Assembly: GCF_031679605.1 (NCBI RefSeq)
Contig: NZ_CP117522.1
Coordinates: forward strand, 4,588,001-4,652,000
Source of the DNA: Streptomyces luomodiensis
Lineage (GTDB): Bacteria; Actinomycetota; Actinomycetes; Streptomycetales; Streptomycetaceae
Direction of reading: 5' to 3'
DNA: 64,000 nt
The notes beneath the pieces are model-generated. The model was given only the letters and a program-made list of their open reading frames with translations, ran no database searches and was not told the DNA's origin. Positions 1 through 9,800 of the stretch are shown piece by piece. Positions within the stretch are counted from its first letter, which is position 1; each line of letters opens with the position of its first letter. Both the position numbers and the translations under genes were made by a program.

Positions 1-590
1 TACCGCCACGGGGAGGGAGCACCGTTGCGCAGCGGCGCCATACGGCGCAGCCCCCACGGGGCCGGTGCGGCCGTCTCCGTACCTGCGAGGCTCGTTTGCA
101 CGTCTCCTCCTTGGTCGCTTCGTACGGTGATGTCGTGCAGGACGGGGGCGGCCAACCGAGTTACGGGAGCACGGTCAGTCGCTTTCAGAGCGCACTCCGC
201 CCAAACCCGTTTCCCCCATGGCAGGGGGTCGACGCCCCAAACGGCCGACAGGGCGTGGACGATGGTCAGGCCACGGCCGTGCTCATCATCCGGGCCGGCG
301 GCTCGCGGCCGCGGCTCGGTGCGGTCCTTGTCGATGACCGCGACGCGGACGCGACAGCCCCCTGTGCGGGTCACGGTGACGCGGATACAGGAGCCGTGGG
401 CATGGTCGGCGGCGTTGGCGACGAGTTCGGTCACAAGGAGGGTCGCGCAGTCGACGAGCTGTGGCAGGTGCCAGGTGTCCAGGGCGGCCTCCACCAGCCG
501 CCGGGCCAGAGGCGCGGACTGCCGCTCGCGGGGGAAGGACCGGGTGTACGTCGGCGCTCCTGTCGCGGAGGGCCGGGTTGCGATGCTCAC
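1..590 (-). CDS. RsbW-like ATP-binding protein (HATPase_c_2), 3' end beyond window
   Basis: Serine-kinase/anti-sigma-like ATPase domain of the type that is very numerous in Streptomyces. From the GTG at 590 the product runs through a PRERQSAPLARRLVEAAL-type helix, the N-box ELVANAADHAHG and the ATP-lid motif HGRGLTIVHALSAVWGVD, and it reaches WAECALKAT where such proteins normally finish. The frame then stays open for about 55 more codons to the window edge with no stop. It passes an in-frame GTG near position 100 preceded by AAGGAGGAGAC, which would suit a second gene. A GTG at 638 preceded by GAGG is an alternative start. It lies downstream of the XRE gene in the same direction, a common Streptomyces pairing. 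The family assignment is firm; the ends are not. Confidence 0.75.
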   Translation of the reverse strand, partial: MSIATRPSATGAPTYTRSFPRERQSAPLARRLVEAALDTWHLPQLVDCATLLVTELVANAADHAHGSCIRVTVTRTGGCRVRVAVIDKDRTEPRPRAAGPDDEHGRGLTIVHALSAVWGVDPLPWGKRVWAECALKATDRAPVTRLAAPVLHDITVRSDQGGDVQTSLAGTETAAPAPWGLRRMAPLRNGAPSPWR

Positions 591-764
591 GAGGCGCCGC
601 CCCGTCCGAGGTTTCGACGCACATGCCCTTGACGACACACCGGTAACGCCTCGGCGCGTTCCGTGTTCAGCGGTGTCCACAGCAGAGTTCTGGTTGTCAT
701 GGTCGGCTCCGTGCACGGTCTGTGTGCTGACCATCACATCGTGCCGACCCGCGAGGCTGACAGT

Positions 765-781
765 GTTCCCAAACGGGGAAC
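765..781. promoter_or_regulatory. Perfect palindrome GTTCCC-N5-GGGAAC
   Basis: A 6-bp perfect inverted repeat with a 5-bp spacer in the gap between the XRE gene (stop at 802) and the ATP-binding protein gene (start at 590 or 638). It has no T-tract, so an operator is more likely than a terminator. The regulator is unknown. Confidence 0.4.
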
Positions 782-801
782 AATGGGGCGCCCGGGTGCT
801 G

Positions 802-2007
802 CTACATGCCGACCCACGCGGCCAGCGAAGACAGGGTTTCCGGCGCCCTCCGTTGACGGCGCACCAGGACGCCGATGGTCTCCCGCACAAGGGGGTGATA
901 CCGGGCCTGCTGCGGAGCGACCTTACGCGCCCGTACCAAGAAGCGCTCAGCAGGCTCCGTCTTCCCCATCTGCGCATAGGCGCGGGCCATCTCGATGTAG
1001 TACCGGCCCACCCGCATGCGGGGGTGCGTGTCCGGGAAATGCAGCTTCTTGGACAGCTTCACCGCCTCGCCGAGCTCACCGAGCTCCACGTTCGTCGCAA
1101 CGTCGAAGTGCTGCACGTTCGTCAGACCGAACGACGTCCAATAGACGTCCGGCACATCTCGGCCGATCTTCTCGGCCATCTCGCGAGCCAGACCCATGTA
1201 CCCGGTGACCGAGTCAGCATCGCGCGCCTGAGCGGCCGCGATGGCCGACGCGAGATGCAGACTGCCGGTCACCGCCAGGGCCTCCACTGACTCGGGCTGC
1301 TCGACCTGGCCGACGAGCCGATGGCCGCGCGTGATGACCTGTAGCGACATCTGGTTGTTCCCGCGACGGAGGAGCATGCTCGACCGCTTGTTCAGGCGGA
1401 TGGCGAGCAGCAGCGGATCCTGAGCCTGCTCAGCCATCCACCCCATGCGCTCCAGTGCGATGGATGCCAGGTGGTGGAAGCCGACTCGATAGGCGAACTC
1501 GTATGCCACCCAGTAGCACCAGCTCAGCGATGAGGCCGTACGCCGGTAGTCCTCGCCCGGAGACAGCAGGCTGACCATGGTGGTGAGTTCGCCGAGCAGA
1601 CCAGGCAGCTTTGAGCCGATGTCTTTGTACTCGGTGGCGGAGGCCCCGCTGCACAGCGCCCGTACGTCCCTCTCCACCTGGTCGATGAGCCGGGGCGTGA
1701 TGTGGGGGTCCGGCCCGAGGTCGTACATGTCGAGCGCCTCGGACAACGGGGAAATCAGGCGGTCGAGATGGTCCTGCTGCAACTCGGAGGTATACGGCTG
1801 GCCGTTGAGCACAGCGACATCCACCTGCAGGACTCGGGCGATGGCGGCTACGACAGAGGGGGTGGCCGGCGCCAGGCCACGTTCGACCTTGGCGATGGTG
1901 CTGCGGGCGAGGAACGATCGTTGTGCGAGTGCGGTCTGGGTTAGCTGGCGCAGTTTCCGGTAGTCCGCGATGCGTGCGCCGGTGTGTTCCTCATTGCTCT
2001 GCGGCAT
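802..2007 (-). CDS. XRE-family transcriptional regulator, 401 aa
   Basis: Helix-turn-helix protein of the large Streptomyces XRE group with a long C-terminal ligand or protein-interaction region. Residues 11-65 form the HTH domain (ARIADYRKLRQLTQTALAQ, then SRSTIAKVERG-like recognition region). The remaining 330 residues are helical and Ala/Leu-rich and look like TPR-type repeats, for example the stretch around residues 285-350. The ATG is preceded by GGAG at a good distance (GGAGTTCACC then ATG). It is followed in the same direction by an RsbW-like ATPase gene. It is not obviously part of the peptide synthetase locus and is probably a flanking chromosomal gene. The target is unknown. Confidence 0.85.
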   Translation of the reverse strand: MPQSNEEHTGARIADYRKLRQLTQTALAQRSFLARSTIAKVERGLAPATPSVVAAIARVLQVDVAVLNGQPYTSELQQDHLDRLISPLSEALDMYDLGPDPHITPRLIDQVERDVRALCSGASATEYKDIGSKLPGLLGELTTMVSLLSPGEDYRRTASSLSWCYWVAYEFAYRVGFHHLASIALERMGWMAEQAQDPLLLAIRLNKRSSMLLRRGNNQMSLQVITRGHRLVGQVEQPESVEALAVTGSLHLASAIAAAQARDADSVTGYMGLAREMAEKIGRDVPDVYWTSFGLTNVQHFDVATNVELGELGEAVKLSKKLHFPDTHPRMRVGRYYIEMARAYAQMGKTEPAERFLVRARKVAPQQARYHPLVRETIGVLVRRQRRAPETLSSLAAWVGM

Positions 2008-2149
2008 GGTGAACTCCGTTCTGACCTAGACACGCAGAACGGTACCCGCGGTCGGCTCCGCCGGTACGGCTGATCGGCCCCCACGGCGGGGGCCGACGTG
2101 CGCCCAAGCGGTTCCACAGCGCCATGGGCCCAAGCGCCGCCGGCCGCCG

Positions 2150-3214
2150 TCAGAGCCGGCCGCAGCGCTTGCAGCGGCCGCGGCGGCGGAGGTGGTAGGC
2201 GAGGGTGGCGGTGGCCAGCGCGGCCCCCCACAGCGGCCAGAACATCTCCGGGACCGTCGTGCCCCAGTCCTCGCTCTGGTTGTCGAACTTGCCCTGGATC
2301 TCCAGCCGGATGTACATCACCCCGGCGATCGTGATCAGCAGCGACACCAGCGAGGCCGGGATGATGGCCAGCAGCGGCGGCACCCGCTTCCCGCGCAGCC
2401 CGAGCATCCAGCGCGGGAAGATCTCGCCCCAGCGCTGGACCAGGCCGAGGGTGAGCAGGGCGCCGAGGGCGCCGAGCGTGGCGAGGCCGGCGCCCCAGTA
2501 CCACAGGTGGTCCTCCTTGCCCTCCTCCCAGAGCTTGTCGGAGATGCCCAGCGGAATGCCCAGCGCCCAGGCCCAGCGGGTGCTGGCGTACACGAACGGG
2601 ATGATGACGGCGATCCGCACGGCCTTGCGGCCCCACCGCGCGGCCTCGGCCGGGCTGGTCCAGTCCGGACCGCCGTCGGTGCGGCCGCAGTTGCCGCAGG
2701 CGTTCCGCAGCCGGCGCTGGTAGGCGAGGGCCGTGGCCGCCATCAGCCCGGCGCTCACCACGAGGAAGAACTGGTTGACGACCGTCCAGTTGATGGCGCC
2801 GATCTGGAGCATCACCGCGTAGGCGAGGTTCCCCAGCAGCCGGAAGTCGGCGAACGCCGCGAGCGTGACGGCGACGAAGCACCAGGTGCAGCCCAGCAGT
2901 ACGTTCCGCGGCACCCGGCGCCGGCCCGGGAGCGCCATCAGCAGCGCGACGGCCGAAGCGGGCAGCAGCAGGGCGGCGAGTACGGGCGCGAGGGTGTTCG
3001 CCGGGGTGTCCTCGAACGCCGAGTACTCGGGGTTGGCGTCCTCCGCGCCGAACGGGAAGCCGTCGCCCCCCAGCGCCCAGTAGACGTTGGCCAGGCCGTA
3101 GAGGAACAGCGCGGCGGCCGCCACATAGCCGATCCGGTCCGGCCAGCGGGAGCGGAAGCGGGCGGCGCGAGTGACCTTCGGCCGCTCCCGGTCCCTGTTC
3201 GCCACCTGGGTCAT
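2150..3214 (-). CDS. Polytopic membrane protein with two CxxC motifs, 354 aa
   Basis: I do not recognise a named family. The protein has a short basic N-terminus followed by about seven or eight hydrophobic segments, the first near residues 28-48 (VAAAALFLYGLANVYWAL). A loop near residue 171 carries CGNCGR, and the extreme C-terminus has CKRCGR. Two CxxC pairs in loops or at the tail suggest metal (zinc-ribbon-like) or redox sites. The start is supported by AAAGGATGAGTC before the ATG. It lies downstream of a small secreted-protein gene in the same direction but is separated from it by a strong hairpin. Its function, and any link to the peptide cluster, are open. Confidence 0.75.
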   Translation of the reverse strand: MTQVANRDRERPKVTRAARFRSRWPDRIGYVAAAALFLYGLANVYWALGGDGFPFGAEDANPEYSAFEDTPANTLAPVLAALLLPASAVALLMALPGRRRVPRNVLLGCTWCFVAVTLAAFADFRLLGNLAYAVMLQIGAINWTVVNQFFLVVSAGLMAATALAYQRRLRNACGNCGRTDGGPDWTSPAEAARWGRKAVRIAVIIPFVYASTRWAWALGIPLGISDKLWEEGKEDHLWYWGAGLATLGALGALLTLGLVQRWGEIFPRWMLGLRGKRVPPLLAIIPASLVSLLITIAGVMYIRLEIQGKFDNQSEDWGTTVPEMFWPLWGAALATATLAYHLRRRGRCKRCGRL

Positions 3215-3231
3215 GACTCATCCTTTCCACA

Positions 3232-3258
3232 CCCGGATCACCCGGATCACCCGGATCC
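3232..3258. repeat. Three tandem 9-bp units CCCGGATCM
   Basis: CCCGGATCA, CCCGGATCA and CCCGGATCC sit head to tail just upstream of the membrane-protein start at 3214, within its likely promoter or leader region. The array is small. It could be a slippage product or a binding site. Confidence 0.6.
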
Positions 3259-3330
3259 CCCGGTCAGGATCACCTTTCGGGGAACCGCCCCACATCTGCC
3301 GATCGGGAGATTTGAGGGAGCGGAAACGGC

Positions 3331-3362
3331 GGTGCTCCCGAGCAGGGGGGCTCGGGAGCACC
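3331..3362 (-). terminator. Hairpin terminator after the tendamistat-like gene
   Basis: Perfect 12-bp stem (GGTGCTCCCGAG with CTCGGGAGCACC) and an 8-nt loop, 20 nt beyond the stop at 3382. It separates this gene from the downstream membrane-protein gene. Confidence 0.7.
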
Positions 3363-3381
3363 GGACGGGGTGACGCGGGTC

Positions 3382-3693
3382 TCAGCAGGTGGCGAGGCCC
3401 TCGTAGCGGCTGGCGTAGATGATGGACGCGCTGTGGCTGGCGGTCGCACCCGGCGCCAGGGTGAAACACGGGCTGAAGTAGTCGCGGTCGTAGTCGACCT
3501 TGACCTTCTGCGTGGTGGAGCAGTTGTTGGTGATGTCGACGAAGATGCCGACCAGGTAGGTGACGTCGGCCTTGACGCAGCTCGGGGCGGCGGCCTCGGC
3601 GGTGGCCGGGGCGGCCTGGGCCGCGCCCTGGGTGGCGGCGACGAGGGCGAGCCCGCCCAGAGCGGCGCCCGCGGCGGCGGCGAATTTCCTCAC
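3382..3693 (-). CDS. Secreted tendamistat-fold (alpha-amylase inhibitor-like) protein, 103 aa
   Basis: Small exported protein. Residues 1-27 are a signal peptide (MRKFAAAAGAALGGLALVAA, cleavage after AQA). The mature part has four cysteines in the arrangement of the Streptomyces alpha-amylase inhibitor tendamistat: PSCV, then NNC, then VKVDYDRD and PC, then LAPG and a terminal Cys. The spacing between Cys2 and Cys3 (17 residues) equals that of tendamistat as I recall it, and Cys3 to Cys4 is 26 versus 27. The WRY triplet that tendamistat inserts into amylase is absent (the loop reads VTYLVGIF), so amylase inhibition is doubtful. The GTG start has GGAGGAACC before it. Three 11-bp repeats lie upstream. 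A paralogue lies at 53738. The fold assignment comes from remembered sequence comparison. Confidence 0.7.
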   Translation of the reverse strand: MRKFAAAAGAALGGLALVAATQGAAQAAPATAEAAAPSCVKADVTYLVGIFVDITNNCSTTQKVKVDYDRDYFSPCFTLAPGATASHSASIIYASRYEGLATC

Positions 3694-3727
3694 GGTTCCT
3701 CCGTCAATCGATAAGTGTTACGGGCTT

Positions 3728-3760
3728 TTCGTTGGTGCTTCGTTGGTGCTTCGTTCGTGC
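3728..3760 (-). promoter_or_regulatory. Three 11-bp direct repeats upstream of the tendamistat-like gene
   Basis: Read on the minus strand, GCACGAACGAA, GCACCAACGAA and GCACCAACGAA run head to tail, ending 35 nt before the GTG at 3693. About 8 nt further on is TAACACT, a possible -10 element. Direct repeats with an 11-bp period placed just upstream of a -10 are the classical layout of SARP activator sites. No SARP gene is in the window, so this is inference. Confidence 0.5.
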
Positions 3761-3802
3761 AGCGAAGACATATCCATGTGCACGCCTCCGGCAATTCCTG
3801 GT

Positions 3803-6800
3803 TCAGTTCTTTCGATCCAGGGTTTCGCGGACCACCCGGCCGATTTCGGCCAGCGGTACCGGCTGGAGCATCTGCCGGTGCTCGCAGTCCACCTCATGGA
3901 CCGTCATCCGCCCGCCGACGTAGGGCGCGATCCGGTCGGTCCAGCTCGCCACCTTGCCCGCCGGGTCGTCGGGGAAGTCCTCGGACTCGGTGGCCACGAA
4001 CAGCAGCACATCGCCGTCGTAGACCTCGGGTTCATGGCCCAGCGTCAACTCCCAGTTGTGGTTGTTGACCTGGCCGATCCGCAGGATGTCCGGCTCCTCG
4101 AAGGTGGCCAGCGCACTGCCCTCGGCCCGGAGGACCTCCATCACCGCGCCGTACTCCAGCGGACCGTCCCCGAAGGCGCCCGGGTCGTGCCCGGCGAAGT
4201 CCAGCAGCACCGCCAGCACCTTCTGCTCGTCCGCGGCGGCGAACGCCTCGCCGAACTCCTCGGCGGGCATCGGCGGCTGGTCGAGGTTGACCAGCACGCC
4301 GACCTCCTCGCCGGCCCGGCGCAGCTGGACCGCCATCTCATGGGCGACCAGGGCGCCCATGGACCAGCCCAGCAGGTGGTAGGGGCCGTGCGGACGGACC
4401 GCGCGGATCTGCTCGACGTAGTCCGCGGCCATCTCGGAGATCGAGGCGGGCAGCGCCTCGGCACGGGCGATACCGCGGGCCTGGACGCCGTAGACGGGCC
4501 GGTCGGCGGGGAGGTGGCGGAGCAGCCCCGCGTACATCCAGCTGACGCCGCCGACCGGGTGCACACAGAACAGCGGCGGCTGGTCCCCGCCGGTGCGCAG
4601 CGGCAGCAGCACCTCGAAACCGCCGTCGCCGGTGTTACCGGCGTCGGTGGCGTCGGTGGTGTCCCGTCCCATCAGCTCGATCAGCTCGGCGACGGTGGGC
4701 GCCTGGAAGACCGCCCGGTTGGACACCTCCGCGCCGAAGACCGACCGGATGCGGCTGACCAGCTGGATGGAGACGATGCTGTCCCCGCCCAGTTCGAAGA
4801 AGTTGTCGTCGATGCCGACCCTCGGCACCCGCAGCAGCTCGGCGAAGAGCCCGCACAGCAGCTCCTCGCGCGGGTTGCGCGGTCCGCGGCCGCCCCCGGC
4901 GGACGTGCCGAAGTCGGGGGCGGGCAGCGCCTTGCGGTCCACCTTCCCGTTGGGGGTCAGCGGCAGCGCCGCCAGGGGGACGAACGCGGCGGGCACCATG
5001 TACTCCGGCAGCACGGCGGCCACCCGGTCGCGCAGCGCCCCGGTGTCCGGCCGGCCCGCACCGCTCCCGGCGGCCGGGACGACGTACGCCACCAGCTTCT
5101 TGCTGCCCGGCCGGTCCTCGTGGACCACCACCGTCACCTGGGCGACCTCTTCGGCGGCGGCCACCGCGGTCTCGATCTCGCCGAGTTCGATCCGCAGGCC
5201 GCGGATCTTCACCTGGTGGTCGGCCCGGCCGACGAACTCCACCCGCCCCTCGGCGTCCCACCGCACCAGGTCACCGGTCCGGTACATCCGCGCCCCGGGC
5301 GGGCCGTACGGATCGGCGGTGAACCGCTCCGCCGTGAGTCCCGGCAGGTTCACATAGCCGCGGGCCACCCCGGCGCCCGCCAGGTACAGCTCGCCGACCA
5401 CGCCCGGCAGGGCCGGCTCCAGCCGCTCGTCCAGGACGTAGGCCCGCATCCGGTCCATGGCCCGGCCGATGGGCACGGTCGTCCCCACCCGGTGCGGGGC
5501 GCGCATCGGGTGGCAGGTGGCGAAGGTGGTGGTCTCGGTGGGCCCGTAGACGTGCACCACCTCGGTGTCCGGGCAGGCGTCCAGCACCCGCTGGAAGGCG
5601 CCCGGGGACACCTGCTCACCGCCGGTCCACACCTGCGCCAGACCGGCGAAGCAGCCCGGGTCCTCCTCGGCCATGAGGTTGAACAGCGCCGTGGTGAGGA
5701 AGACCGCGGTCAGCCCGTCGCGTTCGGCGTGTCCGCGCAGCCGGCCCGCGTCGAGCTGACCGGGCGCGGCCAGGACGCAGGTGCCGCCGCCGAGCAGCGG
5801 GGCCCACATCTCGTACGTCGAGGCGTCGAAGGCGTGCGGGGAGTGCACCAGCACCCGGTCGTGGGCGCCGCCGCGCCAGCGGCCGTCGGCGGCCAGCGCC
5901 ACCACGTCCTGGTGGGTGATGGCGATGCCCTTGGGCTTACCGGTCGAACCGGAGGTGTACATGATGTACGCCAACTGGCCGGCCGACAGCGGTACGGCGG
6001 GGTCGGCGGGGCCGGCGGGCTCGTTCTCCTCCCCCTGCGGCCGCTCCTCGTCGACCACCAGCACATGGGCCGAGTGCGCGAACTCCACCCCGGCCATGGC
6101 CCGGTCGGTGAGCAGCGTGCCCGCCCGCGTCTCGGCCACGATCGACTCCAGCCGCGCGACCGGGGCCCGGGAGTCCAGCGGTACGTACGCCGCCCCGGCC
6201 TTGAGCACCGCGAGCGTCGAGACCACCAGCTCCACCGAACGGTCCTGGAGGATCGCCACCCGGTCGTCGGGCCGGACGCCCAGCCCGATGAGGCGGTGCG
6301 CCAGCCGGTTGGCGCGGGCGTTGAGCTCGGCGTAGGTCAGGGTGACGCCGTCCGCGACCACGGCCGTGGCCCCGGGCGCGGCCGCCACGCGCGCCTCGAA
6401 CCGCGAGACCACCGTGCCCGCGGGGACCTCCTCCGCCGTCTCCCCCGCACGCGGCAGCAGCCGCGCCCGCTCCTTAGGGGCCAGCAGCTCCAGCCGCCCC
6501 AGCGGCTGTTCGGGGTCGGCGACCGCCGCCGTCAGCAGCCGCACCAGCCGCTCGGCCATGGTCTCCACCGTCGAGCGGTCGAACAGCGCGCTGTTGAACT
6601 CGATGCCCGCGCCGAGCACCGGTACGGACCCGGCCTCGGCGGACTCCTCGGCGAGCGCCTCGGCGGACGCCTCAGCGGGCTCCTCCGCGAAGGCGAACGT
6701 CAGGTCGAACTTGGCGATGTCGGCACCGGCCGGCTGCGGCTCCAGGGTCAGGCCGGGCAGCTCCAGATCGGCCGGTTCGTTGTTCTGGTAGCTGATCGCG

Positions 6801-9800
6801 ACCTGGAACAGCGGGTTGCGGGCCAGCGACCGGACCGGGCTCAGCTCCTCGACCAGCCGCTCGAAGGGCACGTCCTGGTGGGCGTACGCCGCCAGGTCCG
6901 CGCTGCGCACCCGCTCCACCAGCGCCCGGAAGCCCGGGTCGCCGGAGGTGTCGGTGCGCAGCACGAGGGTGTTGACGAAGAAGCCGACCAGCTCCTCCAG
7001 CGCCTGGTCGGTCCGGCCCGCGACGACCGTGCCCAGCGGGATGTCCGTACCGGCGCCGAGCCGGGTGAGCAGCGCGGCAACGGCGGCCTGGAGCACCATG
7101 AAGGGGCTGGCCCCGGTGGTGCGGGCGAGGTCGAAGACGCCCCGCGCCAGGTCGGCGCCGATCGGCACCGGCACCGTCTCCCCGGCGTGTCCGGCCTCGG
7201 CCGGGCGGGGGCGGTCGGTGGGCAGGCTCAGCTCCTCCGGCAGCCCGGCGAGCGCATCGCGCCAGTGGTCCAGCTGCCGGGATATGGCGCTGTCCGGGTC
7301 GTCCTCGGCGCCCAGCGTCCGCCGCTGCCACAGGGCGTAGTCGGCGTACTGCACGGGCAGCGGGGCGTACGCGGGCGGCCGCCCCTCGAGCCGGGCGCGG
7401 TACGCGGTGCCCAGGTCGCGGGCGAACGGGGCGAGCGAGGCGCCGTCGCCCGCGATGTGGTGCACCACCACGAGCAGCACGTGCTCGTGCGGGGTGAGCC
7501 GCAGCAGCCGGGCGCGCAGCGGGATGTCCGCCGTCAGGTCGAAGTCCTCGGCGGCCGCGGCGGCCAGGGCCGGCTCCAGCCCCTCCGGGGTGGCCTCGGC
7601 CACCTCCAGCGCCACGGGGGCCTCCCCGGGCGGCAGGACCCGCTGGGCGGGCACCCCGTCCCGGACCGGGAAGACCGTCCGCAGGCTCTCGTGCCGGGCC
7701 ACGACATCGGACAGCGCGGCACGCAGCGCACCGGTGTCCAGCTCGCCCCGCAGCCGCACGGCCAGCGGGATGTTGTACGTGCCGGTGCCGCCCTCGACCT
7801 GGTTGATGAACCACAGCCGGCGCTGGGCGTACGACAGCGGGACCGTCTCCGGCCGCTCGGCCGGGCGCAGCTCCTCCCGCGCCCCGGCCGCCCCGGCCAG
7901 CCGCCCGACCAGCGTGGCGACGGTCGGCGCCTCGAAGACGACCCGCACCGGGAGTTCCGCGCCCAGTACGGTGCGGATGCGGTTGACCAGCCGGGTCGCC
8001 AGCAGGGAGTGGCCGCCCAGGTCGAAGAAGCCGTCGTCGATGCCGACCTCGTCGATCCCCAGCACCTCGGCGAACAGCCCGCACAGGGTCTCCTCGCGCG
8101 GGTCGCGGGGGGCGCGCCGCTCACCGGCGGCCCCGTACTCCGGCACCGGCAGCGCCTTGCGGTCCACCTTGCCGTTCGAGGTCAGCGGCAGGGCGTCCAG
8201 GACGACGACGGCCGCGGGCACCATGTAGCCCGGCAGCTCGCCCGCGAGGAACCCGCGCAGCTCGGCGGGGGTGACCGGCGCCTCGGTGACGGCGTAGCCG
8301 ACGAGCCTGCGGTCGCCGGGCCGGTCCTCCCGCACCACGACCGTGGCCTGGGCGACGTCCGGGTGTGCGGCGAGCCGGTTCTCGACCTCGCCGAGCTCGA
8401 TGCGGAAGCCGCGGATCTTCACCTGGTCGTCGGCCCGGCCGACGAACTCCAGCTGCCCGTCGGCCCGCCAGCGGACCACGTCCCCGGTGCGGTACATCCG
8501 GTCCCCGGGCGCGCCGAAGGGGTCGGCGACGAACCGCTCGGCGGTCAGCGCCGGGCGCCGCAGATAGCCGCGCGCCAGCCCCGCCCCGGAGACGTACAGC
8601 TCCCCGGCCACCCCGGGCGGCGCCGGCCGCAGCGAGCCGTCCAGCACATACGCCCGGGTGCCGGGCACGGGCGCGCCGATCGGCGGGAGGCCGGTGTCGG
8701 CGGCCAGTGGCCCGCTGGTCGTCACCATGACGGTGGACTCGGTCGGCCCATAGGCGTTCACCATCCGGCGGCCGGGCGCCCAGCGCGCCACCAGCTCCGC
8801 CGGGCACGCCTCGCCGCCCACCACCAGGCCCCGGAAGTCCGGCAGTTCCTGGGCGGGGACGGTCGCGAGCGCGGCCGGGGGGATCAGGGCGTGCGTCACC
8901 CGGCGCTCGGCGAGCACCTCGGCGAGCGGCTCCCCGGCCAGCGGTCCGGGAGCGGGCACCACCAGCGTGGCGCCCGAGGTCAGCGCGGCGCACAGCTCCA
9001 GCACCGAGGCGTCGAAGCTGGGCGAGGAGAACTGGAGCACCCGGCTGTCCCCGGCGACCGCGAACCGCTCCCGCTCCGCCGCGGCGAAGGCGGCAAGGCC
9101 GCGGTGGGTGACCACCACGCCCTTGGGCATCCCGGTCGAACCCGAGGTGTAGATCACGTAGGCCGGCCCGTCCACCCGGACTCGCGCCGGGTCCGGCCCG
9201 CCGACCGCCGCATCGCCTGCGGCGGCAGCGTCGTCGGCGGCGGCGTGACCGGCCTGACCGCCGATACCGGCCTGACCGCCGGGATCGCCAGAGCCAGCAG
9301 GACCCGCCTGACCACCGCGACCGCCGGAGGCAGCAGGACCGCCGAGACCCGCAGGACCAGCCTGGCCACCAGGACCGCCGGAGGCAGCAGGGCCCGCAGG
9401 ACCCGCCTGACCGCCGCGACCCGCAGGACCAACCTGACCACCGCGACCGTCGGAGTCCGCAGGACCGGCGGGACCCGCAGGACCGGCGGGACCGCCGAGG
9501 TCGCCGAGGTCCCCGAGTTCGTCGAGCACGATCAGCGGCCGGTCCGGGGCGGTGGGTACCACCTCGACGTACGCCCGGGTGGTGAGCACCGCGACCGGAC
9601 GGGCGTCGTCCAGCATGAAGGCGATCCGCTCGGCCGGGTAGTCGGGGTCCACCGGCAGATACGCGGCGCCCGTCCGCATCACGGCGAGCGAGGCGACGAC
9701 CGACTCCACGGACCGGCCCAGGACCTGCGCCACCACGTCCTCCGGGCGCACGCCCGCGGCCGTCAGCACCCGGGCCAGCCGGTCCGCCCGCGCGGCCAGT

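Noticed and set aside
9205..9500. Possible frameshift or misassembly in the A domain
   Set aside because: The frame is intact on both sides and the insert encodes orderly Gly-x-y triplets, so it is described as an insertion, though long-read confirmation would help.
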